Origin: JADGHX01 sp035760965
Lineage (GTDB): Bacteria; Pseudomonadota; Gammaproteobacteria; Steroidobacterales; Steroidobacteraceae
Assembly: GCA_035760965.1 (NCBI GenBank)
Contig: DASTRY010000058.1
Coordinates: forward strand, 1 to 24,855
Length of the DNA: 24,855 bases
Direction: 5' to 3'
Shown here: piece by piece, positions 1 to 7,737 of the stretch
Layout: each line of letters opens with the position of its first letter
Numbering within the stretch: the first letter of the stretch is position 1
Position numbers and translations under genes: made by a program
Notes under the pieces: model-generated
What the model was told of the DNA's origin: nothing
Database searches by the model: none
Seen by the model: only the letters and a program-made list of their open reading frames with translations

Positions 1-318
1 ACCCAGTCGCCGCCGGTCGTCTGGCTGCGCGGCCTCTCGGATCTGGACAAGCTGAAACAATCCAACCCGGATCACTACGCGCGCGCCGAGCGCATCATGG
101 CGGCCGCGGATCAGGTGTGTAAGCCGGGGCCGCTCCGCGCCGTCCCCACCGAGGCGAAGGCGAAGGACGTGAGCTGCGAAAGCATGCTCGTGCTCACGAG
201 CTACCCGCCGAAGCGGCAGATCGGGTTCACGCTGGATGACGTGCACTACGTCGCGCTCGTGGTGCTGACGGAGGCCGCGGCGCAATTCCAGCGCCTGCCC
301 CTCGATCGCACCCGGTAA
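1..318 (+). CDS. 3' end of an unrecognised protein (5' partial)
   Basis: The frame is open from the first base of the window to a TAA at 316-318, giving the last 105 residues of a longer protein. It contains two cysteines (in 'DQVCKP' and 'VSCES'), a stretch reading 'MLVLTSYPPKRQIGF' and an ending of 'QRLPLDRTR'. I do not recognise the family and see no membrane segment or catalytic motif in this piece. It is on the same strand as gmk and ends 11 bp before it, so it may be cotranscribed. The gene often found before gmk in Gammaproteobacteria is yicC, but this fragment does not look like YicC to me. The start lies outside the window. Confidence 0.6.
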   Translation, partial: TQSPPVVWLRGLSDLDKLKQSNPDHYARAERIMAAADQVCKPGPLRAVPTEAKAKDVSCESMLVLTSYPPKRQIGFTLDDVHYVALVVLTEAAAQFQRLPLDRTR

Positions 319-329
319 CCCAGGACTCG

Positions 330-965
330 ATGGCCGCACCCGCCACAGCCGCCCGGCGCGGCCGTCTCTTCGTCATAGCCGCGCCGTCGGGCGCGGGTAA
401 GACGTCGCTCGTCAAAGCGCTGCTCGAGCGCCGCCCGGAGCTGCGGCTCTCGATCTCGCATACCACCCGCAAGATGCGGCCGACCGAGCAGCACGGCCGC
501 GAGTACTACTTCGTCACGGTCGACGAATTTCGCGAGCGCATCGCGCGCGGCGAGTTCCTCGAGCACGCTCAGGTCTTCGACAACTACTACGGCACGGGGC
601 GCGCGCCCGTCGAGGAGCAGCTCGCCAAGGGGCACGACGTCATCCTCGAGATCGACTGGCAGGGCGCGCAGCAGGTGCGCCGGGCGATGCCGGCGTGCAT
701 ATCGATCTTCATCTTGCCGCCCTCGCGGCGGGCGCTCGAGGAGCGCCTGCGCAATCGGCAGACGGATTCGGATGAGGTGATCGAGCGGCGCCTGCGTGAC
801 GCGGTGGGGGATATGTCGCACTACAACGAGTTCGACTACGTCGTCGTGAACGACTCGTTCGAGCGCGCCGTCAGCGACCTCAGCCGCATCATCGAGGGTG
901 ACGGCGCCGATCTCGTCGCCTCCCGGCCTTCGCTGAAGCCGCTGCTCCGGGACCTCCTGGGCTGA
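330..965 (+). CDS. gmk: guanylate kinase
   Basis: Cytoplasmic nucleotide kinase that phosphorylates GMP (and dGMP) to GDP using ATP, in purine nucleotide metabolism. The 211-residue length is normal for the family. The P-loop 'APSGAGKT' lies at residues 18-25. The GMP-binding part follows, with 'SHTTRKMRPTE' at 43-53 and 'GREYYFVT' at 56-63, and then 'ILEIDWQGAQQV' near 105-116. The ATG at 330 has an AGGA four bases upstream (322-325), which supports this start. Gmk followed by rpoZ and spoT is a conserved gammaproteobacterial order, and it links the GTP pool to (p)ppGpp synthesis. The TGA stop lies inside the first unit of a tandem repeat that fills the following gap. Confidence 0.96.
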   Translation: MAAPATAARRGRLFVIAAPSGAGKTSLVKALLERRPELRLSISHTTRKMRPTEQHGREYYFVTVDEFRERIARGEFLEHAQVFDNYYGTGRAPVEEQLAKGHDVILEIDWQGAQQVRRAMPACISIFILPPSRRALEERLRNRQTDSDEVIERRLRDAVGDMSHYNEFDYVVVNDSFERAVSDLSRIIEGDGADLVASRPSLKPLLRDLLG

Positions 966-1180
966 GATCAACCCGGCGGGGCTGAGATCACCCGCCGGCG
1001 CTGACAACACCTGCCGCACTGAGAATCAAACCGCCGGAGATTGTCCGGCGCCGCCGGGCTGAATCCAAATCCGCGGCTGAGATTACCCGCCAGCGCTGAC
1101 AACACCTGCCGCGCTGAGATCAACCTGCCCGACACCATCTTGTGCGGCTGGGATTGTCCGCCGAGGCTGAGACCGAAGCG
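961..1180 (+). repeat. degenerate tandem repeat, period about 18-20 nt, about 10-11 units
   Basis: Seen directly: units resembling GCTGAGATCAACCCGCCGG start at 961, 981, 1000, 1018, 1058, 1076, 1095, 1113, 1147 and 1166, with a more divergent unit around 1038-1057. Most units are 18-20 nt; the one at 1113 is stretched to 34. There is also a higher-order duplication: 981-1017 and 1076-1112 match at 35 of 37 positions, and GATTGTCCG-type units recur at 1039 and 1152. The array starts within the gmk stop codon and stops about 210 bp before rpoZ. No spacer/repeat alternation is present, so this is not CRISPR. Function unknown. Confidence 0.75.
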
Positions 1181-1390
1181 CGCGGGCAAGGTGGCAGGGC
1201 TCCCGCCGGCCTCTGGAACCCGCTGCCGCCCCCGCGGCGAGGCCTGGCGAACCCCCGGCAATGTCCGGTGATCGCGGCGCTTGCGAGCGCTTTGAAGCCG
1301 CCCTGCAACGCTGGCCTGATCGGCGCGCGTCCCTTATAGTTCAAGCCCTTTCGCCCGCAAGTCGCGGGCGCTTCCAAAGCTTGCAAACCC
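1181..1390 (+). promoter_or_regulatory. rpoZ upstream region with possible -10 box and leader hairpin
   Basis: This is the non-repetitive remainder of the gmk-rpoZ gap. TATAGT at 1335-1340 matches five of six bases of a sigma-70 -10 box, but no good -35 box sits 16-18 bp upstream, so the promoter call is weak. A perfect 7-bp hairpin (CGCCCGC / GCGGGCG, loop AAGTC) lies at 1352-1370, with no T-run after it. It would be in the rpoZ leader, about 20 nt before the ATG, where it could affect translation or transcript stability. No clear Shine-Dalgarno precedes rpoZ. I see no coding potential that I trust in 966-1390. Confidence 0.35.
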
Positions 1391-1675
1391 ATGGCCCGTA
1401 TCACCGTCGAAGACTGTCTGAAAAACGTCGATAACCTGTTCCAGCTCGTGCTGCTCGCGTCCCAGCGCGCGCGCCGGCTCGCCAATGGTGCGGAGCCCAC
1501 CGTGAACTGGGAGAACGACAAGCCCACCGTGGTCGCGCTGCGCGAGATCGCGGCCGGCAACATCACCGTCGACATGCTCCGCGAGCCGGAACCGCCGCCG
1601 GCCGACAATGCGATGACCCTGGACGAAGCGGCTCAGTCCACGTTCCGCGCCCCGCAGTTCGGCCTCGGAGACTAA
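1391..1675 (+). CDS. rpoZ: DNA-directed RNA polymerase omega subunit
   Basis: Small RNA polymerase subunit that helps assemble beta' into the core enzyme and, in Proteobacteria, forms part of a ppGpp-binding site at the beta'-omega interface. The 94-residue length is normal. The conserved N-terminal block 'MARITVEDCL' is followed by 'NLFQLVLLASQRARRL' (residues 15-30), corresponding to the usual 'NRFDLVLVASRRARQL', and then 'NDKPTVVALREIAAG'. The C-terminal tail is acidic and variable, as is common. The next gene, spoT, starts 24 bp downstream. The neighbourhood with spoT fits the link between omega and the stringent response. Confidence 0.95.
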   Translation: MARITVEDCLKNVDNLFQLVLLASQRARRLANGAEPTVNWENDKPTVVALREIAAGNITVDMLREPEPPPADNAMTLDEAAQSTFRAPQFGLGD

Positions 1676-1699
1676 GGCCCGACGCCTTACGCCCGAGCC

Positions 1700-3940
1700 A
1701 TGGACTACGCGTCTTCGCTCCTGGGACTGCTGCCCGGCGGAAGACGAACTCCCGGCCTGAAAGAGCTGCTCGGCGCCGTCGAAACCTACCTGCCGCCGGA
1801 CCAGGTCCAGCGCATCAAGGAAGCGGCTGAATTCGGCGCTTCGGCCCACAAGGGCCAGAAGCGCCTGTCCGGCGAGCCGTTCATCGCCCATCCGGTCGCC
1901 GCGGCCGCCATCCTCGCGGACCTGCGCATGGACGCCGACACGATCGTCGCGGCGATCCTGCACGACGTCATCGAAGACACCCCGACGCCGAAGGACCAGC
2001 TCGCCGAGCGCTTCGGCAAGGATGTCGCGGAACTGGTCGACGCCGTCACCAAGCTCGACCAGATCAAGTTCAAGAGCCGCGAGGAGGCGCAGGCGGAGAG
2101 CTTCCGCAAGATGCTCCTCGCGATGACGCGCGACCTGCGCGTCATCCTCGTGAAGCTCGCGGACCGCACGCACAATATGCGCACGATCGAGGCGATGACC
2201 CCGCCGCGGCGGCGGGCCGTCGCGCGCGAGACGCTCGAGATCTACGCGCCCATCGCCGAGCGGCTCGGTCTCTATCGCATCAAGCTCGAGCTCGAAGACC
2301 TCGGCTTCCGCGCCCTCTACCCGCAGCGCTATCGCGTGCTCGAGCGCGCGTTGAAGCGCGCGCGCGGCAATCAGAAGGAATTCCTGAAGAAGATCGAGCA
2401 GCAGCTGCAGGCCGCGCTGCTGAAGGCCGACATCGCCGCGACCGTCGAGACGCGCGAAAAGCATCTCTACAGCATCTACAAGAAGATGCGCCGCAAGCGC
2501 GCGACGCTGAACGAGATCGTCGATGTGTACGGCCTGCGCATCGTCGTGAACACGGCCGACACCTGTTACCGCGCGCTCGGCATCGTCCACAGCATCTTCA
2601 AGCCAATGCCGGGGCGCTTCAAAGACTACATCGCCATCCCGCGCGTGAACGGCTACCAGTCGCTGCACACGACGCTCTTCGGCCCGAACGGCGTGCCGAT
2701 CGAAGTGCAGATCCGCACGGAAGACATGCACCGCGTCGCCGAGTCGGGCATCGCCTCGCACTGGCGCTACAAGTCCGGGGAGGTGGAGGACTCCGCGCAG
2801 CAGCTGCGCGCGCGCGAGTGGCTTTCGCACCTCGTCGAGATGCAGGAAGGCGGCACGTCTTCCGAGGAATTCCTCGAGAGCGTCAAGGTCGACCTGTTCC
2901 CGGACAAGGTGTACGTGTTCACGCCGCGCGGGGAAATCCTGCGTTTGCCGAGCGGCGCGACGGTCGTCGACTTCGCGTACGCCGTGCACACGGACATCGG
3001 CAACCGCTGCGTCGCTGCGAAGGTGGATCGGCGGCTCACCCCGCTGCGCACGGTGCTGCGCAACGGGCAGACCGTGGAGATCATCACCGCGAAGGGCGCG
3101 ATGCCGAATCCCTCCTGGGTGAACTTCGTCGTGTCCGCCAAGGCGCGCAGCGCCATCCGGCACTATCTGAAGAGCCTGCGGCGCACGGAAGCGATCGGGC
3201 TCGGACAGCGGCTGCTGAATCAGGCGCTCGGCGAGTTCAACCTCTCGCTGGAAGAAGTGACGCCCGAATCGCTCGCCGCTGCGATCGGCGAGCTCGGCAT
3301 GAAGGACGTCGACGAGTTGTACGAGAAGATCGGCCTCGGCGAGCGTCTCGCGCCGCTCGTCGCGCGGCGCCTGCTGCCCACCTCACCCACCAGCGAAGAT
3401 GGCGGCGCGGCCGCGCCGGCGCCGCTCGCCATCGCGGGCACCGAGGGCTTGCTCGTCAGCTACGCGCGCTGCTGCTTCCCGATTCCGTACGATCCGATCT
3501 TCGCGTTCCTGTCGGCGGGCCGCGGCGTCGTCATCCATCGCGACAACTGCGTGAACGTCGAGGACTATCGCAAGCATCCCGAGAAGTGGCTGCCGGTGAG
3601 CTGGCAGAGTACGCCCGACCGGCTCTTCAGCTCCGAAGTGCGCATCGAGGTGGCGAACCGCACGGGCGTGCTCGCGGCCGTGGCGGCCGCCATCTCGAGC
3701 ACCGAGACGAACATCGAGCGCGTATCCGTCGAGGAGCGCGACAGCGACACCTCGGAGCTCGTGTTCGAGCTCAAAGTGGCGGATCGCAAGCACCTGGCGC
3801 GCATCGTGCGCATGATTCGCCGCATGCCGGATGTGTTGCGCGTGACGCGCTCACTCGCCGCGCATTCGCGCGACGACCGCACGCACGAGCGTACGAAGAC
3901 CGAAAACCGAGGGGGACATGACTCACGAAGGACTCTCTGA
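1700..3940 (+). CDS. spoT: bifunctional (p)ppGpp synthetase / hydrolase
   Basis: Long RelA/SpoT homologue (746 aa) that makes and degrades the alarmone (p)ppGpp. The hydrolase HD domain keeps its metal ligands H64 ('FIAHP'), H88-D89 ('HDVIEDT') and D155 ('ADRTHNM'). The synthetase domain spans about 250-360, with D275 in 'VDVYGLR', 'YQSLHTT' at 319-325 and 'EVQIRT' at 335-340. The motif RFKD at 306-309 is the basic RXKD signature of bifunctional enzymes, as opposed to EXDD in synthetase-only RelA. A TGS domain (about 400-460), a conserved-cysteine domain with C591-C592, H613 and C617, and a C-terminal ACT domain (about 645-718) follow. About 28 charged residues extend past the ACT domain, more than in E. 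coli SpoT. The stop abuts an in-frame ATG of the next reading frame (TGAATG). Confidence 0.96.
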   Translation: MDYASSLLGLLPGGRRTPGLKELLGAVETYLPPDQVQRIKEAAEFGASAHKGQKRLSGEPFIAHPVAAAAILADLRMDADTIVAAILHDVIEDTPTPKDQLAERFGKDVAELVDAVTKLDQIKFKSREEAQAESFRKMLLAMTRDLRVILVKLADRTHNMRTIEAMTPPRRRAVARETLEIYAPIAERLGLYRIKLELEDLGFRALYPQRYRVLERALKRARGNQKEFLKKIEQQLQAALLKADIAATVETREKHLYSIYKKMRRKRATLNEIVDVYGLRIVVNTADTCYRALGIVHSIFKPMPGRFKDYIAIPRVNGYQSLHTTLFGPNGVPIEVQIRTEDMHRVAESGIASHWRYKSGEVEDSAQQLRAREWLSHLVEMQEGGTSSEEFLESVKVDLFPDKVYVFTPRGEILRLPSGATVVDFAYAVHTDIGNRCVAAKVDRRLTPLRTVLRNGQTVEIITAKGAMPNPSWVNFVVSAKARSAIRHYLKSLRRTEAIGLGQRLLNQALGEFNLSLEEVTPESLAAAIGELGMKDVDELYEKIGLGERLAPLVARRLLPTSPTSEDGGAAAPAPLAIAGTEGLLVSYARCCFPIPYDPIFAFLSAGRGVVIHRDNCVNVEDYRKHPEKWLPVSWQSTPDRLFSSEVRIEVANRTGVLAAVAAAISSTETNIERVSVEERDSDTSELVFELKVADRKHLARIVRMIRRMPDVLRVTRSLAAHSRDDRTHERTKTENRGGHDSRRTL

Positions 3941-3965
3941 ATGGCCTCGCGGCGTAGAATTCTCG

Positions 3966-3977
3966 GTAATGCATTAC
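3966..3977. promoter_or_regulatory. 12-bp perfect palindrome in the spoT-ridA junction
   Basis: GTAATGCATTAC reads identically on both strands. It sits in a short AT-richer patch that also holds TAGAAT (3955-3960, similar to a -10 box) and GAATTC (3957-3962). The patch lies between the spoT stop and the ridA start supported by its Shine-Dalgarno. It could be an operator or part of an internal promoter, but no convincing -35 box is visible, so any function is an inference. Confidence 0.3.
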
Positions 3978-4027
3978 TCGGCGCGCTCGGCGCCACCTCG
4001 ATCCGAACTGCGATGGGAGCTGACTCG

Positions 4028-4411
4028 ATGACCCGGAAGATCATTCACACCGACAATGCGCCGAAGGCGATCGGCACCTACTCGCAGGCGGTGCGCGCGG
4101 GCGACACGGTGTACCTGTCCGGGCAGATTCCGCTCGACCCCAAGACGATGGAGCTGGTCACGGGAGACATCGAGAAGGAAATCCGCCGCGTGTTCGAGAA
4201 CCTGAAGGCCGTTGCCGAAGCGGCCGGCGGCTCGCTCGCGCAGGCGGTGAAGGTGAACGTGTACCTCACGGACCTCGCGAACTTCGCGAAGGTGAACGAG
4301 ATCATGGCGCAATACATTCCCGAGCCCTATCCGGCGCGAGCGGCGGTCGGCGTCGCGCAGCTGCCGCGGGGCGCGCGCGTCGAGATCGAAGCCGTGCTCC
4401 ATCTCGGCTGA
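4028..4411 (+). CDS. ridA: RidA family reactive enamine/imine deaminase
   Basis: RidA (YjgF/YER057c/UK114) proteins hydrolyse reactive 2-aminoacrylate and related enamines or imines released by PLP enzymes. From the ATG at 4028 the protein has 127 residues, the standard length, and opens with the typical 'TDNAPKAIGTYSQAV'. The substrate-binding arginine is R104 in 'YPARAAVGVAQLP', followed by E120 in 'VEIEAVLH'. A GGGAG at 4015-4019 lies 8 bases before this ATG. The frame also opens at ATG 3941, directly after the spoT stop and preceded by GAAGGA at 3927-3932. That longer form would add 29 residues resembling a twin-arginine signal ('SRRRILGNALLGALG'). I prefer the short cytoplasmic form because of the family length and the lower GC at third codon positions in the extension. 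RidA takes the place that trmH has between spoT and recG in E. coli. Confidence 0.9.
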   Translation: MTRKIIHTDNAPKAIGTYSQAVRAGDTVYLSGQIPLDPKTMELVTGDIEKEIRRVFENLKAVAEAAGGSLAQAVKVNVYLTDLANFAKVNEIMAQYIPEPYPARAAVGVAQLPRGARVEIEAVLHLG

Positions 4412-4481
4412 GATGGCGCAGCCGGCTGCGGACGGCAACGCGCGTGCTCTTCTAGGGAACGCCACACCGGAGCGCAACACG

Positions 4482-6581
4482 ATGCGAGCCCAGCAGCCGG
4501 CAGGGCGCATGGACGAACAGCGGCCGATCACCGCAATGCGCGGCGTCGGCGCGCAGCTAGCCGAGCGTCTGCAGCGGCTCGGCGTCACGCAGGTTCAAGA
4601 CCTGCTCTTCGTGCTGCCGCTGCGGTACGAGGACCGTACGCAGATCGTGCCGCTCGGTCACCTGCAGCCGGGGATGCGAGTCGCCGTCGAGGGCGAAGTG
4701 CAGCTCACGGACGTGGTGTACCGGCGCCGCCGCTCGATGCTCTGTCGCATCTCGGACGGCTCGGGCTTTTTGACGCTGCGTTTCTTCTACTTCTCGTCGT
4801 CCCAGCAGCAGGCGCTCGCGCGCGGCACGCGCATTCGCTGCTTCGGCGAAGTGAGACGCGGGCCGCAGGGGCTCGAGATCGTCCATCCCGAATACCGGCG
4901 CGTGCAGGATGCGGGAGCCGCGCTGGAAGAGACGCTCACGCCGATCTATCCCAGCACGGAAGGATTGACTCAAGGACGCATCCGGGCGCTCGTGAACGAA
5001 GCGCTCCAGCAGCTCGATCGCTCGTCGGTGCGCGACTGGATTCCGCCGCACGTGCTCGAGCCGCTCGGGCTGCCGACTCTGAAAGAAGCGCTGCGCTACG
5101 TTCACAACCCGCCACGCGAAGCGAGCATCGTCGAGCTCTCGTCCGGGCGTCATCCGGCGCAGCGGCGGCTCGCGTTCGAAGAGCTGCTCGCGCACCACGT
5201 GAGCTTGAAGCTGCTGAAGCAGGCGGCCCGGACGGAGCCCGCCTGGCCGCTCGAGGACCCGGAGGGTCTCACGCAGCGCTTCATCCAATCGCTGCCTTTC
5301 AAGCTGACGCGCGCGCAGGCGCGCGCCTTCGCTGAAGTCGATGCCGACCTGCATCGCAGCCAACCCGCCGTCCGCTTGATCCAGGGCGACGTGGGCTGCG
5401 GAAAGACCGTGGTCGCAGCCGCGGCGGCGGCGCGCGCGGCAGGGAGCGGCATGCAGGCGGTGCTCATGGCGCCGACGGAGCTGCTCGCCGAGCAGCACTA
5501 CCAGAACTTCCGTCGCTGGTTCGATCCCCTGAACCTCACGGTGGCACTCGTGTCGGGCTCGCAGCCGGCGCGCGAGCGCAAGAGCGCGCTGGAGACGCTC
5601 GCGTCGGGCGAAGTGCGCATCGCGGTCGGCACGCACGCGCTATTTCAGGAAGGCATCGAGTTCGCGCAGCTCGCGCTCATCATCGTGGACGAGCAACATC
5701 GTTTCGGCGTGCAACAGCGCCTGCGGCTGCAGGAGAAGGGTCGCAAGCACGGCCGCTTCCCACATCAGCTGATCATGACCGCGACGCCGATCCCGCGAAC
5801 GCTGGCGATGACGGCGTACGCCGATCTCGACATCTCGGTCATCGACGAGCTCCCGCCGGGACGCACGCCCGTGAAGACGGTGGTCGTGCCCGAAGAGCGC
5901 CGCGATCAGGTGGTCGCGCGCATCTTCAACGCGTGCCGCGAAGGACGGCAGGTCTATTGGGTGTGCCCGTTGATCGAGGAATCGGACGAGGCGCGCTCGC
6001 AGGCGGCGGAAGAAACCGCCGCGGCGCTCGCCGAAGCGCTGCCGAACGTGCGCGTCGGGATCGTGCACGGCCGCATGCCGCCGGCGAAGAAGGACGAGGC
6101 GATGCTCGCCTTCAAGGCCGGCAAGATCCAGCTTCTCGTCGCCACGACGGTGATCGAAGTGGGCGTCGACGTGCCGAACGCGACACTGATGGTCATCGAG
6201 AACGCCGAGCGCATGGGTCTCGCGCAGCTCCATCAGCTTCGCGGCCGCGTCGGCCGCGGCAGCGAGGCGAGCACGTGCGTGCTGCTGTATCGCAGCCCGC
6301 TGTCCGAGCTCGCCCGCGAGCGTCTCGGCGCGATCCGCGAAACGAACGACGGCTTCGAGATCGCGCGCCGCGACCTCGAGTTGCGCGGCCCCGGCGAGCT
6401 GCTCGGCACGCGTCAGACCGGGCTCGCGCAGCTGCGCGTCGCCGATCTCATGCGCGATGCGGATTTGCTGCCGCGGGTCCAGGAGGCTGCCGAGCTGATG
6501 CTGGCGTCGTACCCGGATAATATTGCGCCCCTCGCGGCGCGCTGGGTCGGCGTCGGCGAACGTTACGGACGCGTCGGTTAG
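4482..6581 (+). CDS. recG: ATP-dependent DNA helicase RecG
   Basis: RecG remodels stalled replication forks and branch-migrates Holliday junctions and D- or R-loops. With the start used here it has 699 residues, close to the E. coli length of 693. An N-terminal helix-hairpin segment ('MRGVGAQLAERLQRLGV') and the wedge/OB-fold domain occupy about residues 20-190. The helicase core has Walker A 'GDVGCGKT' at 302-309, the RecG-specific DEQH box at 403-406, 'TATPIPRT' at 433-440 and motif VI 'QLRGRVGRG' at 585-593. The C-terminal TRG region ('DLELRGPGELLGTRQTG') follows. The frame is open back to ATG 4413, one base after the ridA stop, but GGAG at 4469-4472 lies 9 bases before ATG 4482; ATG 4509 is also possible. 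It is probably cotranscribed with ridA. Confidence 0.95.
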   Translation: MRAQQPAGRMDEQRPITAMRGVGAQLAERLQRLGVTQVQDLLFVLPLRYEDRTQIVPLGHLQPGMRVAVEGEVQLTDVVYRRRRSMLCRISDGSGFLTLRFFYFSSSQQQALARGTRIRCFGEVRRGPQGLEIVHPEYRRVQDAGAALEETLTPIYPSTEGLTQGRIRALVNEALQQLDRSSVRDWIPPHVLEPLGLPTLKEALRYVHNPPREASIVELSSGRHPAQRRLAFEELLAHHVSLKLLKQAARTEPAWPLEDPEGLTQRFIQSLPFKLTRAQARAFAEVDADLHRSQPAVRLIQGDVGCGKTVVAAAAAARAAGSGMQAVLMAPTELLAEQHYQNFRRWFDPLNLTVALVSGSQPARERKSALETLASGEVRIAVGTHALFQEGIEFAQLALIIVDEQHRFGVQQRLRLQEKGRKHGRFPHQLIMTATPIPRTLAMTAYADLDISVIDELPPGRTPVKTVVVPEERRDQVVARIFNACREGRQVYWVCPLIEESDEARSQAAEETAAALAEALPNVRVGIVHGRMPPAKKDEAMLAFKAGKIQLLVATTVIEVGVDVPNATLMVIENAERMGLAQLHQLRGRVGRGSEASTCVLLYRSPLSELARERLGAIRETNDGFEIARRDLELRGPGELLGTRQTGLAQLRVADLMRDADLLPRVQEAAELMLASYPDNIAPLAARWVGVGERYGRVG

Positions 6582-6590
6582 AAGCGCTCG

Positions 6591-6603
6591 AGGAGCTCGG
6601 TTG
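6591..6603 (+). promoter_or_regulatory. ribosome binding site deciding a TTG start for ubiA
   Basis: AGGAG at 6591-6595 is followed by five bases and an in-frame TTG at 6601. The nearest in-frame ATG upstream (6523) lies 58 bp inside recG and would add an arginine- and serine-rich leader that is not typical of UbiA. The TTG start gives a protein of normal length. Confidence 0.7.
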
Positions 6604-7527
6604 GCAACAGCAGATCCGCTTTCATCGCAGGTGGGCCCGCCGGAGGCGCCGTTCTCCTATCGCCTGGGTCGGCGTGTGCAGGAGTGGGGCCGTCTCATGC
6701 GGCTCGACAAGCCCGTCGGCATCTGGCTGCTGCTGTGGCCGGAGCTCTGGGCCCTGTGGATCGCCGGCGACGGCCGCCCCGAACCGCGCATACTCATCAT
6801 CTTTCTCGTCGGCACGGTCGTCATGCGTTCCGCCGGCTGCGTCATCAACGACTTCGTGGACCGCAACGTCGATCCCTTCGTGAAGCGCACGCGCGATCGG
6901 CCGCTCGCGGCGCGCCGTATCGGACCGCACGAAGCGCTGGTGCTGTTCGCCGCGCTCATCGCGATCGCGCTCGCTCTCGCGCTGCAGCTGGACGCGTTCA
7001 CGCTGAAGCTCGCGTGCATCGGCGCGGCGTTGACGGTGTCCTATCCCTTCCTCAAGCGGTTCTTCCCGGTGCCGCAGTTCTATCTGGGACTGGCGTTCGG
7101 GTGGGCGGTGCCGATGGCGTACGCCGCGCAGTCCGGCCCGCCGCTGCCGCGCGTCGCCTGGGTGCTGTTCACGACGGCCGTGGTCTGGGCGTGCATCTAC
7201 GACACGCTGTATGCGATGGTCGATCGCGATGATGACTTGAAGATCGGCGTGCGCTCGAGCGCCATTCTGTTCGCGGACATGGATCGCCTCATCGTCGGCA
7301 TCATGCAGGCGATGATGCTGTTCGCGCTCATTCTCGTCGGCCGCACCATGAAGTTCGGGCATTGGTACGTCGCCGGTGTGCTGGCCGCAGCCGTCTTCTT
7401 CCTGTACCAGCAATTACTGATTCGCGAACGCGAGCCGGCGAAGTGCTTCCGCGCGTTCACCAACAACCAGTACGTCGGGCTGGTCGTGTTCGTCGGCATT
7501 CTCCTGGAATACGTCTACGCGACGTGA
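6601..7527 (+). CDS. ubiA: 4-hydroxybenzoate polyprenyltransferase
   Basis: Inner-membrane prenyltransferase that attaches the polyprenyl tail to 4-hydroxybenzoate, the second step of ubiquinone biosynthesis. From the TTG start it has 308 residues, compared with about 290 in E. coli. The first Mg-diphosphate motif is 'NDFVDRNVD' at 83-91, followed by 'KRTRDRPLAA'. The second aspartate-rich motif is 'YDTLYAMVDRDDD' at 200-212. Between and after these lie strongly hydrophobic segments consistent with the family's multi-helix membrane fold (for example 62-82, 112-130, 135-150, 185-200, 231-247, 256-272, 290-306). UbiC, the chorismate lyase often next to ubiA, is not in this window. The gene starts 19 bp after recG. 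Confidence 0.94.
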   Translation: MATADPLSSQVGPPEAPFSYRLGRRVQEWGRLMRLDKPVGIWLLLWPELWALWIAGDGRPEPRILIIFLVGTVVMRSAGCVINDFVDRNVDPFVKRTRDRPLAARRIGPHEALVLFAALIAIALALALQLDAFTLKLACIGAALTVSYPFLKRFFPVPQFYLGLAFGWAVPMAYAAQSGPPLPRVAWVLFTTAVVWACIYDTLYAMVDRDDDLKIGVRSSAILFADMDRLIVGIMQAMMLFALILVGRTMKFGHWYVAGVLAAAVFFLYQQLLIREREPAKCFRAFTNNQYVGLVVFVGILLEYVYAT

Positions 7528-7737
7528 GCCGCCGCGTGCAGTTGTTGTAGCAACGCATCGTTCGTCTTTCGCGAAGACTGCTCGCGCGGATCGTCTCGTT
7601 CCGGCTGAGAAACCCCGCTGCTAGAGTCCGCGGACCTACAGCGCGGGCGGCAATCACTTGCTTGTTGCCGCCGCACGCTCCGTAGGGTCTCGAAGACATC
7701 GCGCCACGCGATCTCTTCCATTGTAGTAGGGGGAAAA
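7528..7737 (+). promoter_or_regulatory. ubiA-receptor intergenic region with hairpin and weak promoter candidate
   Basis: A perfect 8-bp inverted repeat (GGCGGCAA at 7646-7653, TTGCCGCC at 7665-7672, 11-nt loop) lies about 65 bp before the receptor start. It lacks a following T-run, so it does not look like an intrinsic terminator for ubiA. TTCCGG (7599-7604) and TAGAGT (7622-7627) are separated by 17 bp and could be a poor sigma-70 promoter. The receptor has a clear Shine-Dalgarno, AGGGGG at 7728-7733, four bases before its ATG. Confidence 0.35.

Noticed and set aside
961..1180. CRISPR-like array
   Set aside because: Units of about 19 nt are contiguous and degenerate with no unique spacers, and no cas genes are nearby.
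1041..1271. Small open frame within the gmk-rpoZ repeat region
   Set aside because: It runs through the tandem repeat and has no ribosome binding site or recognisable protein; probably chance in stop-poor GC-rich DNA.
1334..3163. 609-codon open frame on the minus strand
   Set aside because: It lies antisense to spoT, whose domains are unmistakable. Long antisense frames are common in GC-rich DNA, and its translation is Arg/Asp/Val-rich without any domain.
7646..7672. Intrinsic terminator after ubiA
   Set aside because: The stem is perfect, but there is no T-run on either side, so it is listed only as a hairpin in the leader region.
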